Notes: generated by a model from the sequence alone, not told the origin. Numbered from the stretch's first letter, positions 29,563 to 39,038 are shown. The stretch: DNA of 64,000 nt from Ectothiorhodospiraceae bacterium (GCA_003565775.1 PXAT01000044.1:1-64000), one strand, 5' to 3'. A program made the numbers and translations.

Positions 29563-29576
29563 GTCCGAAATCGGAC
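29563..29576. promoter_or_regulatory. perfect palindrome upstream of the GST gene
   Basis: GTCCGAAATCGGAC, six-base arms around AA, lies 18 bases before the GST start codon where a repressor would block transcription. A second short palindrome, GCAGGTCCTGC, lies at 29532. The regulator is unknown; a TetR- or MarR-type protein is plausible. Confidence 0.4.
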
Positions 29577-29594
29577 AAAATAAACGGAGAAGTC

Positions 29595-30584
29595 ATGGGC
29601 GGACGACTGGTCGAAGGCACCTGGTATGCGGAAGGCTATGAACCCGATGCGGACGGACGCTTTGTCCGTCAGTCGTCGCTGTTCCGGGACTGGACCCGGG
29701 ATGCTGCCGGCGAACGCTTCCGGCCGGAAGCGGGGCGCTACCATCTGTACGTGTCGCTGGCCTGCCCCTGGGCTCATCGAACGCTGATCATGCGCAGTCT
29801 GCGCGGACTGCAGGACGCGTTACCGGTGTCGGTGGTGCATCCGGACATGCTCGACGATGGCTGGGAGTTTCGCGAATACCCCGGCAGTTCGGCGGATCCC
29901 GTGCTGGGCGCCCGCTATATGCGTGAAATCTATCAGGCCGCGGATGCGCGCTTCACCGGTCGTGTGACGGTACCGGCGTTGTGGGATACCCGGGAGAAAA
30001 CCATCGTCAACAACGAATCACGCGAGATTCTGCGGATGCTGGATCATGCCTGGCAGGGCGTTGCCCGACGGCCGGCGCCAGATTACGCGCCGGCGGCTTT
30101 GCAGGACAGTATCGAGGCCACCCTGGACGCGATCTACGAACCGGTGAACAACGGCGTATACAAATGCGGGTTCGCTCAATCCCAGGAGGCCTACGAGGAG
30201 GCGGCTGACGAGCTTTTCGCGGCGCTTGCTCACTGGGACGAGGTTCTCGCCGGGCAGCGCTTTCTGTGCGGTGACCAGCTGACCGAGGCGGATATCTGTC
30301 TGTACACCACGTTGATCCGTTTCGACGCGGTCTATGCGGTGCACTTCAAATGCTCGCAGAACCGCATCGTCGATTACCCGCATCTCTGGAACTACCTGCG
30401 TGATCTCTATCAGCGTCCCGGCTTTGGCGATACCACGAACATGGATCACATCCGGCGGCACTACTACGTGAGCCATCCGTTCATCAATCCGACGCAGCAC
30501 ATCGCACGCATGCCGGCGATCGACTTCATGGCGCCGCATGACCGGGACAGGCTACCGGAGCGACGCCGGCAGGGTGCGGCGTGA
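29595..30584 (+). CDS. yqjG: glutathionyl-hydroquinone reductase (Xi-class GST, YqjG/PcpF-like)
   Basis: 329-residue GST that removes glutathione from quinone adducts. The catalytic cysteine is in SLACPWAHRTLIMR. Other family marks are TVPALWDTREKTIVNNESREILRML and the C-terminal ICLYTTLIRFDAVYAVHFKCS and FGDTTNMDHIRRHYY. The start was set at ATG 29595 behind ACGGAGA. A palindrome in the leader suggests control by a stress-sensing repressor. Followed by a full repeat element. Confidence 0.93.
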   Translation: MGGRLVEGTWYAEGYEPDADGRFVRQSSLFRDWTRDAAGERFRPEAGRYHLYVSLACPWAHRTLIMRSLRGLQDALPVSVVHPDMLDDGWEFREYPGSSADPVLGARYMREIYQAADARFTGRVTVPALWDTREKTIVNNESREILRMLDHAWQGVARRPAPDYAPAALQDSIEATLDAIYEPVNNGVYKCGFAQSQEAYEEAADELFAALAHWDEVLAGQRFLCGDQLTEADICLYTTLIRFDAVYAVHFKCSQNRIVDYPHLWNYLRDLYQRPGFGDTTNMDHIRRHYYVSHPFINPTQHIARMPAIDFMAPHDRDRLPERRRQGAA

Positions 30585-30589
30585 TGTCC

Positions 30590-30864
30590 TCAAGGAAACG
30601 CTGATTTATTCGCACGCCTGCGTTGGAGTCCGCATTTTATCCGAGGCAAGGCGGTGCGCAGCGCCGCAGTCATTCTTCGGTCAAGCAGCGCAACGCCGCA
30701 TTCGGGGAAAATGCGGCCTAAGTCGAAGACCCCGGCCGGTTTCGGCCCCTGGCGGTGTTGCGCCACCGGTCCGGTAGCCCCACTACCGGATCGGCACCGC
30801 GCCTTGCCAGCTGACCGGAACCGGTCTCGGGCGCAGGCCTGAGAATACATCAGCGCTTCCTTAA
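30590..30864 (+). repeat. element A, full-length copy, forward
   Basis: 275 bp between convergent genes. Left edge TCAAGGAAACGCTGATTTATTC, right edge GAATACATCAGCGCTTCCTTAA. First stem-loop from GGAGTCCGCATTTTATC to GGGGAAAATGCGG; second from GGCCGGTTTCGGCCCCTGG to CCAGCTGACCGGAACCGG. Internal bases differ from 4306 but pairing is kept. Confidence 0.9.
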
Positions 30865-30883
30865 AGCCCCGGCCGGGCTGCGC

Positions 30884-31063
30884 TCAGTCTTCCGGGAAGT
30901 CCTGATCCAGGTCCCTCAGGATGCTGCGCAGGGCGCGTTGTTCGAGCATTTCCTCGATGGAGCGCCGGGTATTGCGCGGACCCGGATTCATCATCCGTTC
31001 CGCAACCACCTCGTCGTCGACGAAAGTCGAAAAATCGTCGGTGCTATCGATCAGTTCCTGCAT
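30884..31063 (-). CDS. 59-residue acidic protein, PA3496-like
   Basis: Small frame missed by length cut-offs. It starts MQELIDSTDDFSTFVDDE and ends TRRSIEEMLEQRALRSILRDLDQDFPED. A charged C-terminal helix with an RR.IEE.LE..ALR..L pattern resembles the short PA3496 family of pseudomonads, which has been annotated as putative envelope integrity proteins; this assignment is from memory and tentative. GGGAGAG lies upstream of the ATG. It is downstream of xseA on the same strand. Confidence 0.65.
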   Translation of the reverse strand: MQELIDSTDDFSTFVDDEVVAERMMNPGPRNTRRSIEEMLEQRALRSILRDLDQDFPED

Positions 31064-31164
31064 GTCGGGTCTCTCCCGGGGCCGTCCGCGTCATCTATAT
31101 ACAACGGATATCCGACCGGGGGAAGAACCGTTCGTCGGCTGATTTCGGCGGCTCTTCGGCGTGC

Positions 31165-32550
31165 TTATTGCGGCTTGCCACCGTTGCCGTCGACCGCGGT
31201 CGAGCGAACCCGGACCTGAAGCGAGCCGTCAGACAGGCGCACGGTCAGTTGATCGTCCGGTCTCACCATGGTGACACTGCGTATGACCCGGCCGTCGGCG
31301 GTGCTGACAATGGCGTAGCCACGGGCCACGGTGGCCAGCGGGCTGACGTTCTCCAGCGCGCGTGCCGTACCGCCAAGCGTCTGTCGCAGGGCCTCCAGCC
31401 GGGTGCGCTGGGCACGCCGCAGGCGACCGGACAGCGTGGCGACATGCTGGCGACGCTGTCGCAGACCGCGCGCCGGCTGCTGCAGTGCCAACCGCTGGCG
31501 CAGCCGGTCGAGCCGCAGGCGTTGCTGATCCCGGATCCAGGCCATACGCCGTGCCAGTCTGATTTCCAGTCGGTCCAGGCGTTGCGCCCATTCCAGCAGG
31601 CGTCGCCCGGGGTGCTGCCGGCGAAGACGTCCGTGCATGGTTTGCAGGCGATCCTGCAGCGCGGTCAGGTGCCGTTTTTGCCGAGCGCGCAGTCGGTCCT
31701 GGATGGCGCTGAGGCTGCGTAACCATTCCATGCGGTCGGGGCTGAGCAACTCGGCGGCGGCCGACGGTGTCGGGGCACGGACATCGGCCACCAGATCGCA
31801 GATCGTGACATCGGTTTCATGGCCGACCGCGCTGACCACCGGTAGTTGGCAGGCAGCAACCGCCCGCGCGACCGATTCTTCATTAAAGGCCTGCAAGTCC
31901 TCCAGCGAACCACCGCCACGGGTCACCAGGATGACTGCATTGTCGGGGTCCGCGTCAGCAAGCTCGATCATCCGGACCAGGCGGGGTGGGGCTTCGGGGC
32001 CCTGAACCGGGACAGGATAGACGCGGACCGGAATGCCGGGGAACCGGCGTCGCAGAATCTGCAGGACGTCGCGAATGGCGGCCCCGCTGGGCGAGGTAAT
32101 CACCGCAATTCGCCGGGGCAGGGAAGGAAGGGCGCGCTTGCGGGTCGGCTGGAACAGGCCCTCCGCCTCGAGCCGGGCGCGCAGTTCCTCGAATTGCCGT
32201 CGCAGCAGGCCGTCGCCTGCGGGCTCCATGCTCTCCACCAGCAACTGGTAGTCGCCACGCGGCTCGTACAGGCTGACCCGGGCCCGCAGCAGGACCTGCT
32301 GGCCGTTGTCAGGGCGGAAGCGCAGCAGCCCCGCCCGTTGCCGGAACAGGGCACAGCGCACCTGGGCGCGCTGGTCCTTGAGACTGAAATACAGATGGCC
32401 CGAAGCCGGTCGCGCGAGGTTCGAGATTTCGCCCTCGATCCAGAGTAACGGCAGTGCACCATCCAGCAGGCCCCGGACCTCCCGGTTCAACTGGCTGACG
32501 GTCAGGATTGCCCGGGGCTGGCTGTCGGGGTTCGTGACCTGGCCGGTCAT
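31165..32550 (-). CDS. xseA: exodeoxyribonuclease VII large subunit
   Basis: Degrades single-stranded DNA with XseB, 461 residues. The N-terminal OB domain (LTVSQLNREVRGLLDGALPLLWIEGEISNLARPASGHLYFSLKD) and the core motif VITSPSGAAIRDVLQILRRRFP and VTRGGGSLEDLQAFNEE are clear. A long Arg/Gln-rich coiled coil precedes a small C-terminal domain. The start was set at ATG 32550; the upstream frame overlaps the guaB promoter. Divergent from guaB, as usual in gammaproteobacteria. xseB is not in the window. Confidence 0.94.
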   Translation of the reverse strand: MTGQVTNPDSQPRAILTVSQLNREVRGLLDGALPLLWIEGEISNLARPASGHLYFSLKDQRAQVRCALFRQRAGLLRFRPDNGQQVLLRARVSLYEPRGDYQLLVESMEPAGDGLLRRQFEELRARLEAEGLFQPTRKRALPSLPRRIAVITSPSGAAIRDVLQILRRRFPGIPVRVYPVPVQGPEAPPRLVRMIELADADPDNAVILVTRGGGSLEDLQAFNEESVARAVAACQLPVVSAVGHETDVTICDLVADVRAPTPSAAAELLSPDRMEWLRSLSAIQDRLRARQKRHLTALQDRLQTMHGRLRRQHPGRRLLEWAQRLDRLEIRLARRMAWIRDQQRLRLDRLRQRLALQQPARGLRQRRQHVATLSGRLRRAQRTRLEALRQTLGGTARALENVSPLATVARGYAIVSTADGRVIRSVTMVRPDDQLTVRLSDGSLQVRVRSTAVDGNGGKPQ

Positions 32551-32607
32551 GGTCGGCCCCAAGGCATTGCTGATGGTGGATTTTGTTGTGCGGACATCGG
32601 TTTGCGG

Positions 32608-32636
32608 TTTTCCTGCGGTGCTATCGAACCTATAAT
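32608..32636 (+). promoter_or_regulatory. guaB promoter
   Basis: A consensus TATAAT at 32631-32636 lies 46 bases before the guaB start. The -35 is weak (TTTTCC, 17-base spacer). GTTTGCGGTTTTCC upstream could bind a purine regulator, but no PurR box can be asserted. Confidence 0.6.
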
Positions 32637-32682
32637 GGCCGGCTAATCCACGGCCCGCCGGGCCAAGCAAGGTATCACGTAG

Positions 32683-34143
32683 ATGCGCATTGCCCAGGAA
32701 GCCCTGACGTTCGACGATGTTTTACTGCTTCCCGCCTATTCGACCGTCCTGCCGAAGGACGCCAACCTGCGGACCCGCGTCACGCGCGATATCGACCTCA
32801 ACATTCCGCTGGTCTCCGCAGCCATGGATACGGTGACCGAAGCGCGCCTGGCCATCACTCTGGCCGAGCAGGGCGGCATCGGCATCGTGCACAAGAACAT
32901 GGGTCTTGAACAACAGGCGGCGCATGTCTACCGGGTCAAGAAATTCGAGAGCGGCGTGATCAAGGAACCGATCACGGTGAGCCCGACAACCACCATTGCC
33001 GAGGTGCTCAAGCTGACCCGCGCCAACGCCATTTCCGGCGTGCCGGTGGTCGATGGCGAGGAGCTGGTCGGTATCGTCACCAGTCGGGATCTGCGTTTCG
33101 AGACACGTCTGAGCGACCCGGTCAGCGTGGCCATGACCGGCAAGGACCGGCTTGTGACGGTTCGCGAAGGCGCCAGCCGCGAAGAAGTGCAGCAGCTGCT
33201 GCACACCCACCGCATCGAAAAGGTGCTGGTGGTGAATGACGACTTCGCGTTGCGGGGACTGATCACGGTCAAGGATATCCAGAAGGCAGAGGACTACCCC
33301 GACGCCGCCAAGGACGAACACGGACGGCTGCGGGTCGGTGCCGCCGTCGGAACCGGTGGTGATACCGAGGAACGGGTCGATGCACTGGCCCGGGCCGGTG
33401 TCGACGTCATGGTGGTGGATACGGCGCACGGACACTCTCAGGGCGTCCTGGATCGTGTGCGGTGGATCAAGCGCCATTATCCGGATGTGCAGGTGGTCGG
33501 TGGCAATATCGCCACCGGCGAAGCGGCTCTGGCGCTGGTGGAAGCCGGCGCCGACGGGGTCAAGGTCGGCATCGGCCCGGGGTCGATCTGCACCACGCGG
33601 ATTGTCGCCGGCGTCGGTGTGCCGCAGATCACCGCCGTGTCGAACGTGGCGCAGGCCCTGGCGGGTACTGGCGTGCCGGTGATTGCCGATGGCGGTGTGC
33701 GTTTCTCGGGGGACGTGTCCAAGGCGGTAGCCGCCGGGGCCAGTACCGTGATGATCGGCAGCATGTTCGCCGGGACCGAAGAGGCGCCGGGCGAGGTCGA
33801 ACTGTTTCAGGGACGGTCGTACAAATCCTATCGCGGCATGGGGTCTCTCGGTGCCATGGCCCAGGGCTCCAGTGACCGCTACTTCCAGGACAATGTGGAC
33901 GAAGTCGAAAAGCTGGTTCCCGAAGGCATTGAAGGTCGCGTGCCTTACAAGGGGCCGGTCGTGGCCATCGTGCATCAGCTCATCGGTGGTCTGCGCGCCA
34001 GCATGGGGTATGTCGGCTGCCGCAACATGGAGGAAATGCGCACCATTCCGCACTTCGTCCGGGTGACCAATGCCGGTGTCCGCGAGAGCCACGTGCACGA
34101 CGTCACCATCACCAAGGAAGCGCCCAACTACCGGACCGACTGA
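32683..34143 (+). CDS. guaB: inosine-5'-monophosphate dehydrogenase
   Basis: Oxidises IMP to XMP, the committed step to GMP, 486 residues. TIM barrel with inserted CBS pair (about 93-205). The catalytic cysteine is in [20 protein letters not shown], the phosphate site in [14 protein letters not shown] and the flap in [16 protein letters not shown]. guaA follows, but a complete repeat element separates them. A GC hairpin (CCGACCGC/GCGGTCGG) lies just after the stop. Confidence 0.96.
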   Translation: MRIAQEALTFDDVLLLPAYSTVLPKDANLRTRVTRDIDLNIPLVSAAMDTVTEARLAITLAEQGGIGIVHKNMGLEQQAAHVYRVKKFESGVIKEPITVSPTTTIAEVLKLTRANAISGVPVVDGEELVGIVTSRDLRFETRLSDPVSVAMTGKDRLVTVREGASREEVQQLLHTHRIEKVLVVNDDFALRGLITVKDIQKAEDYPDAAKDEHGRLRVGAAVGTGGDTEERVDALARAGVDVMVVDTAHGHSQGVLDRVRWIKRHYPDVQVVGGNIATGEAALALVEAGADGVKVGIGPGSICTTRIVAGVGVPQITAVSNVAQALAGTGVPVIADGGVRFSGDVSKAVAAGASTVMIGSMFAGTEEAPGEVELFQGRSYKSYRGMGSLGAMAQGSSDRYFQDNVDEVEKLVPEGIEGRVPYKGPVVAIVHQLIGGLRASMGYVGCRNMEEMRTIPHFVRVTNAGVRESHVHDVTITKEAPNYRTD

Positions 34144-34216
34144 TTGTCGGCGCCGACCGCGACATCGTCGGCGCGGTCGGCGGAACGGGTCGGTTTCGCG
34201 GGCGGCCTGTCTCCGG

Positions 34217-34495
34217 CTAGGGAGACGCTGATTTATTCGCACGTTCGCGTTGGCATTGCATTTTTTTCCGAGGCAAGGCGCGCTGCGCAGCGCCGCAGTG
34301 ACTCTGCGGTCAAGCAGCGCAACACAGCATTCGGGGAAAATGCGATGCCAACCCCTTGGGGCTCGGCCGATTTTGGCCCCTGGCGGTGTTGCGTCACCGG
34401 CCCGGTAGCGACGGCTACCGAACCGGCACCGCGCCTTGCCAGGCTGCCAAAATCGACTCGAGCGCGAGCGCGGGAATAATTCAGCGTCTCCCTAG
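34217..34495 (+). repeat. element A, full-length copy between guaB and guaA, forward
   Basis: 279 bp with CTAG at both edges (CTAGGGAGACGCTGA ... TCAGCGTCTCCCTAG). First stem-loop GGCATTGCATTTTTTTCC to GGGGAAAATGCGATGCC; second GATTTTGGCCCCTGGCGG to CCTTGCCAGGCTGCCAAAATC, the latter arms nearly perfect. Very similar in sequence to 4306 and 56825, so it moved or was copied recently. If transcribed from guaB it would form a large RNA structure ahead of guaA. Confidence 0.93.
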
Positions 34496-34566
34496 GAGCA
34501 GGCCGCCTTCTTGTTTTTACACCGTCGGGCCGCCCCGTGCGGATGCCCGGATAACACTGGATAACC

Positions 34567-36144
34567 ATGGCCGAGAACATTCACGCCGAACGCCTGCTGA
34601 TCCTGGACTTCGGTTCCCAGTACACCCAGCTCATCGCGCGCCGGGTTCGAGAGGCGCGGGTCTATTGCGAGATCTACGCCTGCGATGCCGCGGATGCGGC
34701 GATTCGGGATTTTGCGCCCACGGGGATCATCCTCTCGGGTGGTCCCGAGTCGGTGACATTCGGTGAAACACCCCGGATCCCGGCCCCGGTGCTGGAGCTC
34801 GGCGTGCCGGTGCTGGGTATCTGTTACGGCATGCAGGCCATGGCCGAGCAGCTGGGAGGTACCGTCGAGGCTTCCGAGCAGAAAGAGTTCGGCTACGCCA
34901 GTGTTCGCGCCCGCGGGCATTCTCGCCTGCTGCGCGACATCGAGGATCACACGACGCCGGAAGGCTTCGGCATGCTGGATGTCTGGATGAGTCACGGCGA
35001 TCGGGTCAGCAGCCTGCCGCCGGGTTTCAAGGTTATCGCCAGTTCCGAATCGGCACCGATTGCCGGTATCGGCGATGACGAGCGCGGCTGGTATGGGCTG
35101 CAGTTCCACCCCGAGGTCACGCATACGCTGCAGGGCGCGCGCATTCTGTCGCGCTTCGTGCACGAGATCTGCGGCTGCAGCGGCAGCTGGACCTCGGGCA
35201 ACATCATTGAGGACAGCGTGCAGCGCATCCGTCAGCAGGTCGGCGACGGCCAGGTCCTGCTGGGGCTGTCCGGCGGCGTTGACTCCTCGGTGGTCGCCGC
35301 TCTGCTGCATCGGGCGATCGGCGAACAGCTGGTCTGCGTGTTCGTGGACAACGGTCTGCTGCGCCTGGACGAGGGCGACCAGGTCATGGCCACGTTCGCC
35401 CGCCACATGGGCGTGCGCGTGATCCGGGTCGACGCGGAGGAGCGCTTCATGAGTGCTCTGGCCGGGATCGAGGACCCGGAGGAGAAGCGCAAGATCATCG
35501 GTCGCAACTTCATCGAGGTATTCGACGAGCAGGCGGCTGCGCTGGACGATGTGGAGTGGCTGGCGCAGGGTACGATCTATCCCGATGTCATCGAATCCGC
35601 GGGCGCCGCCACCGGCAAGGCGCATGTGATCAAGTCGCATCACAATGTGGGTGGTCTGCCCGAGACCATGAAACTCAAGCTGATCGAGCCGCTGCGTGAG
35701 CTGTTCAAGGACGAGGTCCGCCAGATCGGACTGGAACTCGGTCTGCCCTCCGAGATGGTCCAGCGCCATCCCTTTCCCGGCCCGGGCCTCGGCGTCAGGA
35801 TTCTCGGCGAGGTGCGAAAGGAATTTGCCGACCCGCTGCGCCGGGCAGATGCCATCTTCATCGAGGAATTGCGCCGACACGAGCTTTACCACCAGGTCAG
35901 CCAGGCATTTGCCGTTTTCCTGCCGGTCAAGTCGGTTGGCGTGACCGGCGACGGTCGGCGCTATGATTTCGTTATCGCCCTGCGCGCCGTCGAAACTGTC
36001 GACTTCATGACCGCGCGCTGGGCAGATCTGCCGTACGCTTTTCTGGATCAGGTATCACGGCGAATCATCAACGAGATCAATACGGTTTCGCGGGTGGTTT
36101 ATGATATTTCCGGCAAGCCGCCCGCCACCATAGAGTGGGAGTAG
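34567..36144 (+). CDS. guaA: GMP synthase (glutamine-hydrolysing)
   Basis: Converts XMP to GMP, 525 residues. Glutaminase domain with nucleophile in [15 protein letters not shown] and His/Glu in [12 protein letters not shown]-pyrophosphatase loop [16 protein letters not shown]; dimerisation domain ending [16 protein letters not shown]. Complete and standard. The leader has little room for a promoter between the repeat and the start, so it is probably read through from guaB. Confidence 0.97.
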   Translation: MAENIHAERLLILDFGSQYTQLIARRVREARVYCEIYACDAADAAIRDFAPTGIILSGGPESVTFGETPRIPAPVLELGVPVLGICYGMQAMAEQLGGTVEASEQKEFGYASVRARGHSRLLRDIEDHTTPEGFGMLDVWMSHGDRVSSLPPGFKVIASSESAPIAGIGDDERGWYGLQFHPEVTHTLQGARILSRFVHEICGCSGSWTSGNIIEDSVQRIRQQVGDGQVLLGLSGGVDSSVVAALLHRAIGEQLVCVFVDNGLLRLDEGDQVMATFARHMGVRVIRVDAEERFMSALAGIEDPEEKRKIIGRNFIEVFDEQAAALDDVEWLAQGTIYPDVIESAGAATGKAHVIKSHHNVGGLPETMKLKLIEPLRELFKDEVRQIGLELGLPSEMVQRHPFPGPGLGVRILGEVRKEFADPLRRADAIFIEELRRHELYHQVSQAFAVFLPVKSVGVTGDGRRYDFVIALRAVETVDFMTARWADLPYAFLDQVSRRIINEINTVSRVVYDISGKPPATIEWE

Positions 36145-36150
36145 CACGTC

Positions 36151-36618
36151 ATGGCCGAGAAGGGTCGGGGTCCGGAATCCGGGCAATCCGCGCCAATCAG
36201 TGTGCTGGGGGCCTCGGACGCCATGGAGCTGGTGCTCGAGTTGGCACGGCGTCGCTTTCGCGATCTGAGGCGGGTGCCCACCCGGCGCGAGGCGGCCCGG
36301 CTTTATGACCAGGCGGCGCTCGAGCAGCTCGACTATCTGCTGATGGAGCACTGGGAGGTCCTCGACGCGATCGCAAGGGGGGCGGGCACGCACGAGACGG
36401 TACCCGGCCGGATGGTCTGGCGTGTGCGCAGCGGCGTGCTGGTCGAGCAGCGCCCCGGCGAGGCGCTGGAACGCTGTCTGGATCTGGCCGATGAGCAACT
36501 GCGGCAACCCGATGACGGCCGCGACAGCTCGGCCGCCGACGCGGTCAGTCTCACGCGCCGCTTTCTCGACCGGCATCGGGATGAACTCGACGCGCTCTTC
36601 GGTCGAAGCAACGCCTGA
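36151..36618 (+). CDS. uncharacterised 155-residue protein
   Basis: Soluble, strongly charged, mostly helical protein following guaA by six bases and ending four bases before the tadA start, so all three are probably co-transcribed. It has SDAMELVLELARRRFRDLRRVPTRREAARLYDQAAL, which reads like an Arg-rich helical segment, and an Asp/Glu-rich C-terminus with VSLTRRFLDRHRDELD. I recognise no domain. Confidence 0.65.
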   Translation: MAEKGRGPESGQSAPISVLGASDAMELVLELARRRFRDLRRVPTRREAARLYDQAALEQLDYLLMEHWEVLDAIARGAGTHETVPGRMVWRVRSGVLVEQRPGEALERCLDLADEQLRQPDDGRDSSAADAVSLTRRFLDRHRDELDALFGRSNA

Positions 36619-36622
36619 CTCC

Positions 36623-37093
36623 GTGAACGAGTCTGTCGAATCGGAGGAGGATGCCTGCTGGATGGGCCATGCCCTGGATCTCGCCCGTCGTGCGGGTGAG
36701 GAGGGTGAGGTGCCGGTGGGTGCGCTACTGGTGCGTGACGGGGTCATGGTGGCCGAAGGCTGGAATCGGCCCATCGGGGCCCTGGATCCGTCCGCGCATG
36801 CGGAAATGGTCTGCCTGCGGGAAGCTGCCACCAGGGTCGGTAATTACCGCCTTACCGGCAGCACGCTCTACGTGACTCTGGAACCCTGTGTGATGTGTGT
36901 CGGCGCGCTGGTTCACGCCCGCGTGGCACGCCTCGTCTATGCCGCACCCGAGCCCCGAACAGGGGCCGTCAACAGCCGGTTCCGTCTGCTGGAGCCGGGG
37001 CTGCACAATCACGACGTCACGGTCAGCGCCGGCCTGATGGCGGAGCAGAGCAGCGCTCTGCTGCGCGCGTTTTTTCGCAGCCGCCGTCGGTGA
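36623..37093 (+). CDS. tadA: tRNA-specific adenosine deaminase TadA
   Basis: Deaminates A34 to inosine in tRNA-Arg(ACG), 156 residues. Zinc ligands and proton donor are in PSAHAEMVCLREA and LEPCVMCVGALVHAR. N-terminal helix WMGHALDLARRAGEEGEVPVGALLV is typical. GTG 36623 was chosen because it lies four bases after the previous stop; ATG 36662 (MGHALDL) would also give a functional start. Confidence 0.93.
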   Translation: MNESVESEEDACWMGHALDLARRAGEEGEVPVGALLVRDGVMVAEGWNRPIGALDPSAHAEMVCLREAATRVGNYRLTGSTLYVTLEPCVMCVGALVHARVARLVYAAPEPRTGAVNSRFRLLEPGLHNHDVTVSAGLMAEQSSALLRAFFRSRRR

Positions 37094-37104
37094 GTCGCGG
37101 ACGC

Positions 37105-37160
37105 CGCGCGCCCGGCTCGGAAAGATGCGGACGTCCAGGCGGAGACGGGATGCGGTTCAG
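37105..37160 (-). repeat. degraded element A end
   Basis: CGGCTCGGAAAGATGCGGACG, GGCGGAGACGGGATG and GGTTCAGTAAAG resemble the short right-hand form (GCCTCGGAAAAAATGCGGACTCC ... GTCAGCG). The stop codon of mltF lies at its edge. Confidence 0.4.
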
Positions 37161-38623
37161 TAAAGGGCGTCGCCAATGGGGTCCAGCCGGGGGCCCGGGC
37201 GCGTATCACCGTTAAACGGGACAACCGTCGGCTGCTGTTCCGCCAGGACCTCCGTCGCTCCGCTGTCGGTGATCCGGACCAGCAGGTCATGGAACGAGCG
37301 CACCCTGGACACATAAATCACCGGCTCGCGACCCCGCGCCCGCCCGTAGCGGGTCTGCTCATACCATTGCGGATCGGACAGTAGCGGCAGGGTTTCCTTG
37401 ATGTCCTGCCAGGCGTCCGGATCGCCACCGCGCTGTGCGGTCAGCCGGCGCGCATCCTGAACATGTCCCAGACCAACGTTGTAGGAGGCCAGCGCCAGCC
37501 AGGTGCGCACCGGTTCGTCAATGTCTTCCGGTACGCGGTCGATAAGCTCGCGCAGATAGCGCGCGCCGCCCTCGATGCTCTGTTCCGGGTCCAGTCGATC
37601 GACACCGAGGTCACCGGCCGTGGCAGTGGTCAGCATCATCAGCCCGCGGACACCGGTATGGGACACCGCGGACGGATCCCACAGGGACTCCTGGTAACCG
37701 ATCGCCGCCAGCAGTCGCCAGTCCAGATCGTGGGTTTCGGCAGCGCGCTGAAACATTTCGCGATACGGAGGAAGGCGGCTGGTGACATGGCGCAGGAAGG
37801 TGCGCGAGTTGACGTAATCGAATTCGCCGAGGTAGCCGAGGTGGCGCTCGATCAGCGCATCCAGGCGGCCGTCGGAGGAAATCGACCCGAGGAACGTCTG
37901 AGCCTCGCGGAACAGACTCACATCGCTCTGTTCGAGGAAGCTCCAGCTCAGGCGTCGCGGCTGGCCGAGGGCCAGTCCGGCCTGTAATTCCGGCAGATAG
38001 CGCTGATTGCGTTGCACCGTGCCGCGATCCGCAATGGTGTAATCGAATTCGCCGCGCCACACCAGATACAGCAGATCGCGCACCGGCCGCTCGACCTCCG
38101 TCCAGAAGGGGTCCTGGTCTTCGAATGTGCTACGCAGGGCGGCGCTCTGCGGACTGTGGCGCGGCACGACAAGTCGTCGTCCGAGTTCGGGCAGGGCTCC
38201 GACGTCGGGCGGGTCGGCCGCGTTCTGGCGTCTGACCAGGACCGATTCCACGTCCATGTAGGGGCGGGTGTAACGCAGTCCGGCGCGTCGCTCCCGGGAG
38301 CTGACGATGGCGGTGGCGGCCAGGTCGGCAACGTCGGCGGCCAGCGCCTCATGCGCCATATCCGGTGACGGTACGGCAACGAAGGCCAGTTCCACGCCCA
38401 GGTGGTCCGCGAACAGGGCGAGCAGGTCCTGTTCGAGCTCGACCTCGGCCGCCTGACCGGCGTCCTCGGTCAGCGCGCTCTCGGGCAGGGCAACCCGCAG
38501 CACGCCACGGTCGCGGACCTCGTCCAGCAGAAACGGACGCACCTGCGTGCCGATCTGCAGCAGCAGGAACACGGCCGCAGTCAGCATCAGCGCAGGAACA
38601 ACATGGCGTCGCAGATATCGCAC
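37157..38623 (-). CDS. mltF: membrane-bound lytic murein transglycosylase F
   Basis: 488 residues. An N-terminal anchor or signal (VVPALMLTAAVFLLL) precedes a periplasmic solute-binding-like regulatory domain (about 38-265, RGVLRVALPESALTED) and a C-terminal SLT domain. The catalytic glutamate is in AAIGYQESLWDPSAVSHTGVRGLMML. It cuts glycan strands to release anhydro-muropeptides. Convergent with tadA; its start is 48 bases from the divergent tRNA gene. Confidence 0.93.
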   Translation of the reverse strand: MRYLRRHVVPALMLTAAVFLLLQIGTQVRPFLLDEVRDRGVLRVALPESALTEDAGQAAEVELEQDLLALFADHLGVELAFVAVPSPDMAHEALAADVADLAATAIVSSRERRAGLRYTRPYMDVESVLVRRQNAADPPDVGALPELGRRLVVPRHSPQSAALRSTFEDQDPFWTEVERPVRDLLYLVWRGEFDYTIADRGTVQRNQRYLPELQAGLALGQPRRLSWSFLEQSDVSLFREAQTFLGSISSDGRLDALIERHLGYLGEFDYVNSRTFLRHVTSRLPPYREMFQRAAETHDLDWRLLAAIGYQESLWDPSAVSHTGVRGLMMLTTATAGDLGVDRLDPEQSIEGGARYLRELIDRVPEDIDEPVRTWLALASYNVGLGHVQDARRLTAQRGGDPDAWQDIKETLPLLSDPQWYEQTRYGRARGREPVIYVSRVRSFHDLLVRITDSGATEVLAEQQPTVVPFNGDTRPGPRLDPIGDALY

Positions 38624-38671
38624 GCGGGTCTCTTCGTTAGCGAATCGACTTAAGGTAGACTATGCCGCCTC

Positions 38672-38761
38672 GGAGAGGTGCCAGAGCGGTCGAATGGGCT
38701 CGACTCGAAATCGAGTGGCTCCTAACAGGGCCCGGGGGTTCGAATCCCTCCCTCTCCGCCA
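38672..38761 (+). tRNA. tRNA-Ser (anticodon CGA)
   Basis: 90 bases including the encoded CCA. Acceptor arms GGAGAGG/CCTCTCC, anticodon stem CTCGA/TCGAG with loop CTCGAAA giving anticodon CGA, a long variable arm as expected for a class II tRNA, and T arm GGGGGTTCGAATCCCTC. A TAGACT -10-like box precedes it by about ten bases. Confidence 0.93.
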
Positions 38762-38768
38762 GTACGGC

Positions 38769-38806
38769 CAAAAAAGGGGTGCCCAGCCGGGTACCCCTTT
38801 TTTGTC
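38769..38806 (+). terminator. terminator after tRNA-Ser
   Basis: AAAAAAGGGGTGCCC and GGGTACCCCTTTTTT pair around AGCC; the T run gives release on the plus strand and the A run would do so on the minus strand. Confidence 0.85.
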
Positions 38807-38829
38807 CGTAATAGGGAATAGTGAGGGAG
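38779..38829. repeat. 51 bp direct repeat, copy 1
   Basis: Starts GTGCCCAGCCGGGTACC and ends GGAATAGTGAGGGAG. Identical to 38974-39024, spaced 195 bases. It contains the 3' half of the tRNA terminator. Confidence 0.92.
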
Positions 38830-38973
38830 GGGTTCGAACCCCAGGAATAAACAAGTCGGTTCGATTCCCGAGCGCAGCGAGGGAAGCCGCAGGAGCGCAG
38901 CGACTGCGGCAATCCCGACCCCATCAGTTGTCGCAACAGCAGGGCGAAGCCACGCTGAGAAGATCTGACAACA
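38829..38973. other. tRNA-like scar between the direct repeats
   Basis: Begins with the palindrome GGGGTTCGAACCCC, which carries the tRNA T-loop core, then GGTTCGATTCCCGAGCGCAGCG and GGAGCGCAGCGACTGCGG. No gene can be read. It looks like leftover sequence from a tRNA-targeted integration and excision or from a duplicated and decayed tRNA gene. Confidence 0.5.
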
Positions 38974-39024
38974 GTGCCCAGCCGGGTACCCCTTTTTTGT
39001 CCGTAATAGGGAATAGTGAGGGAG
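38974..39024. repeat. 51 bp direct repeat, copy 2
   Basis: Exact copy of 38779-38829. It lies 15 bases downstream of the convergent metallothionein gene and may serve as its terminator on the minus strand in incomplete form. Confidence 0.92.
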
Positions 39025-39038
39025 TTCCGCTCCGTCTG

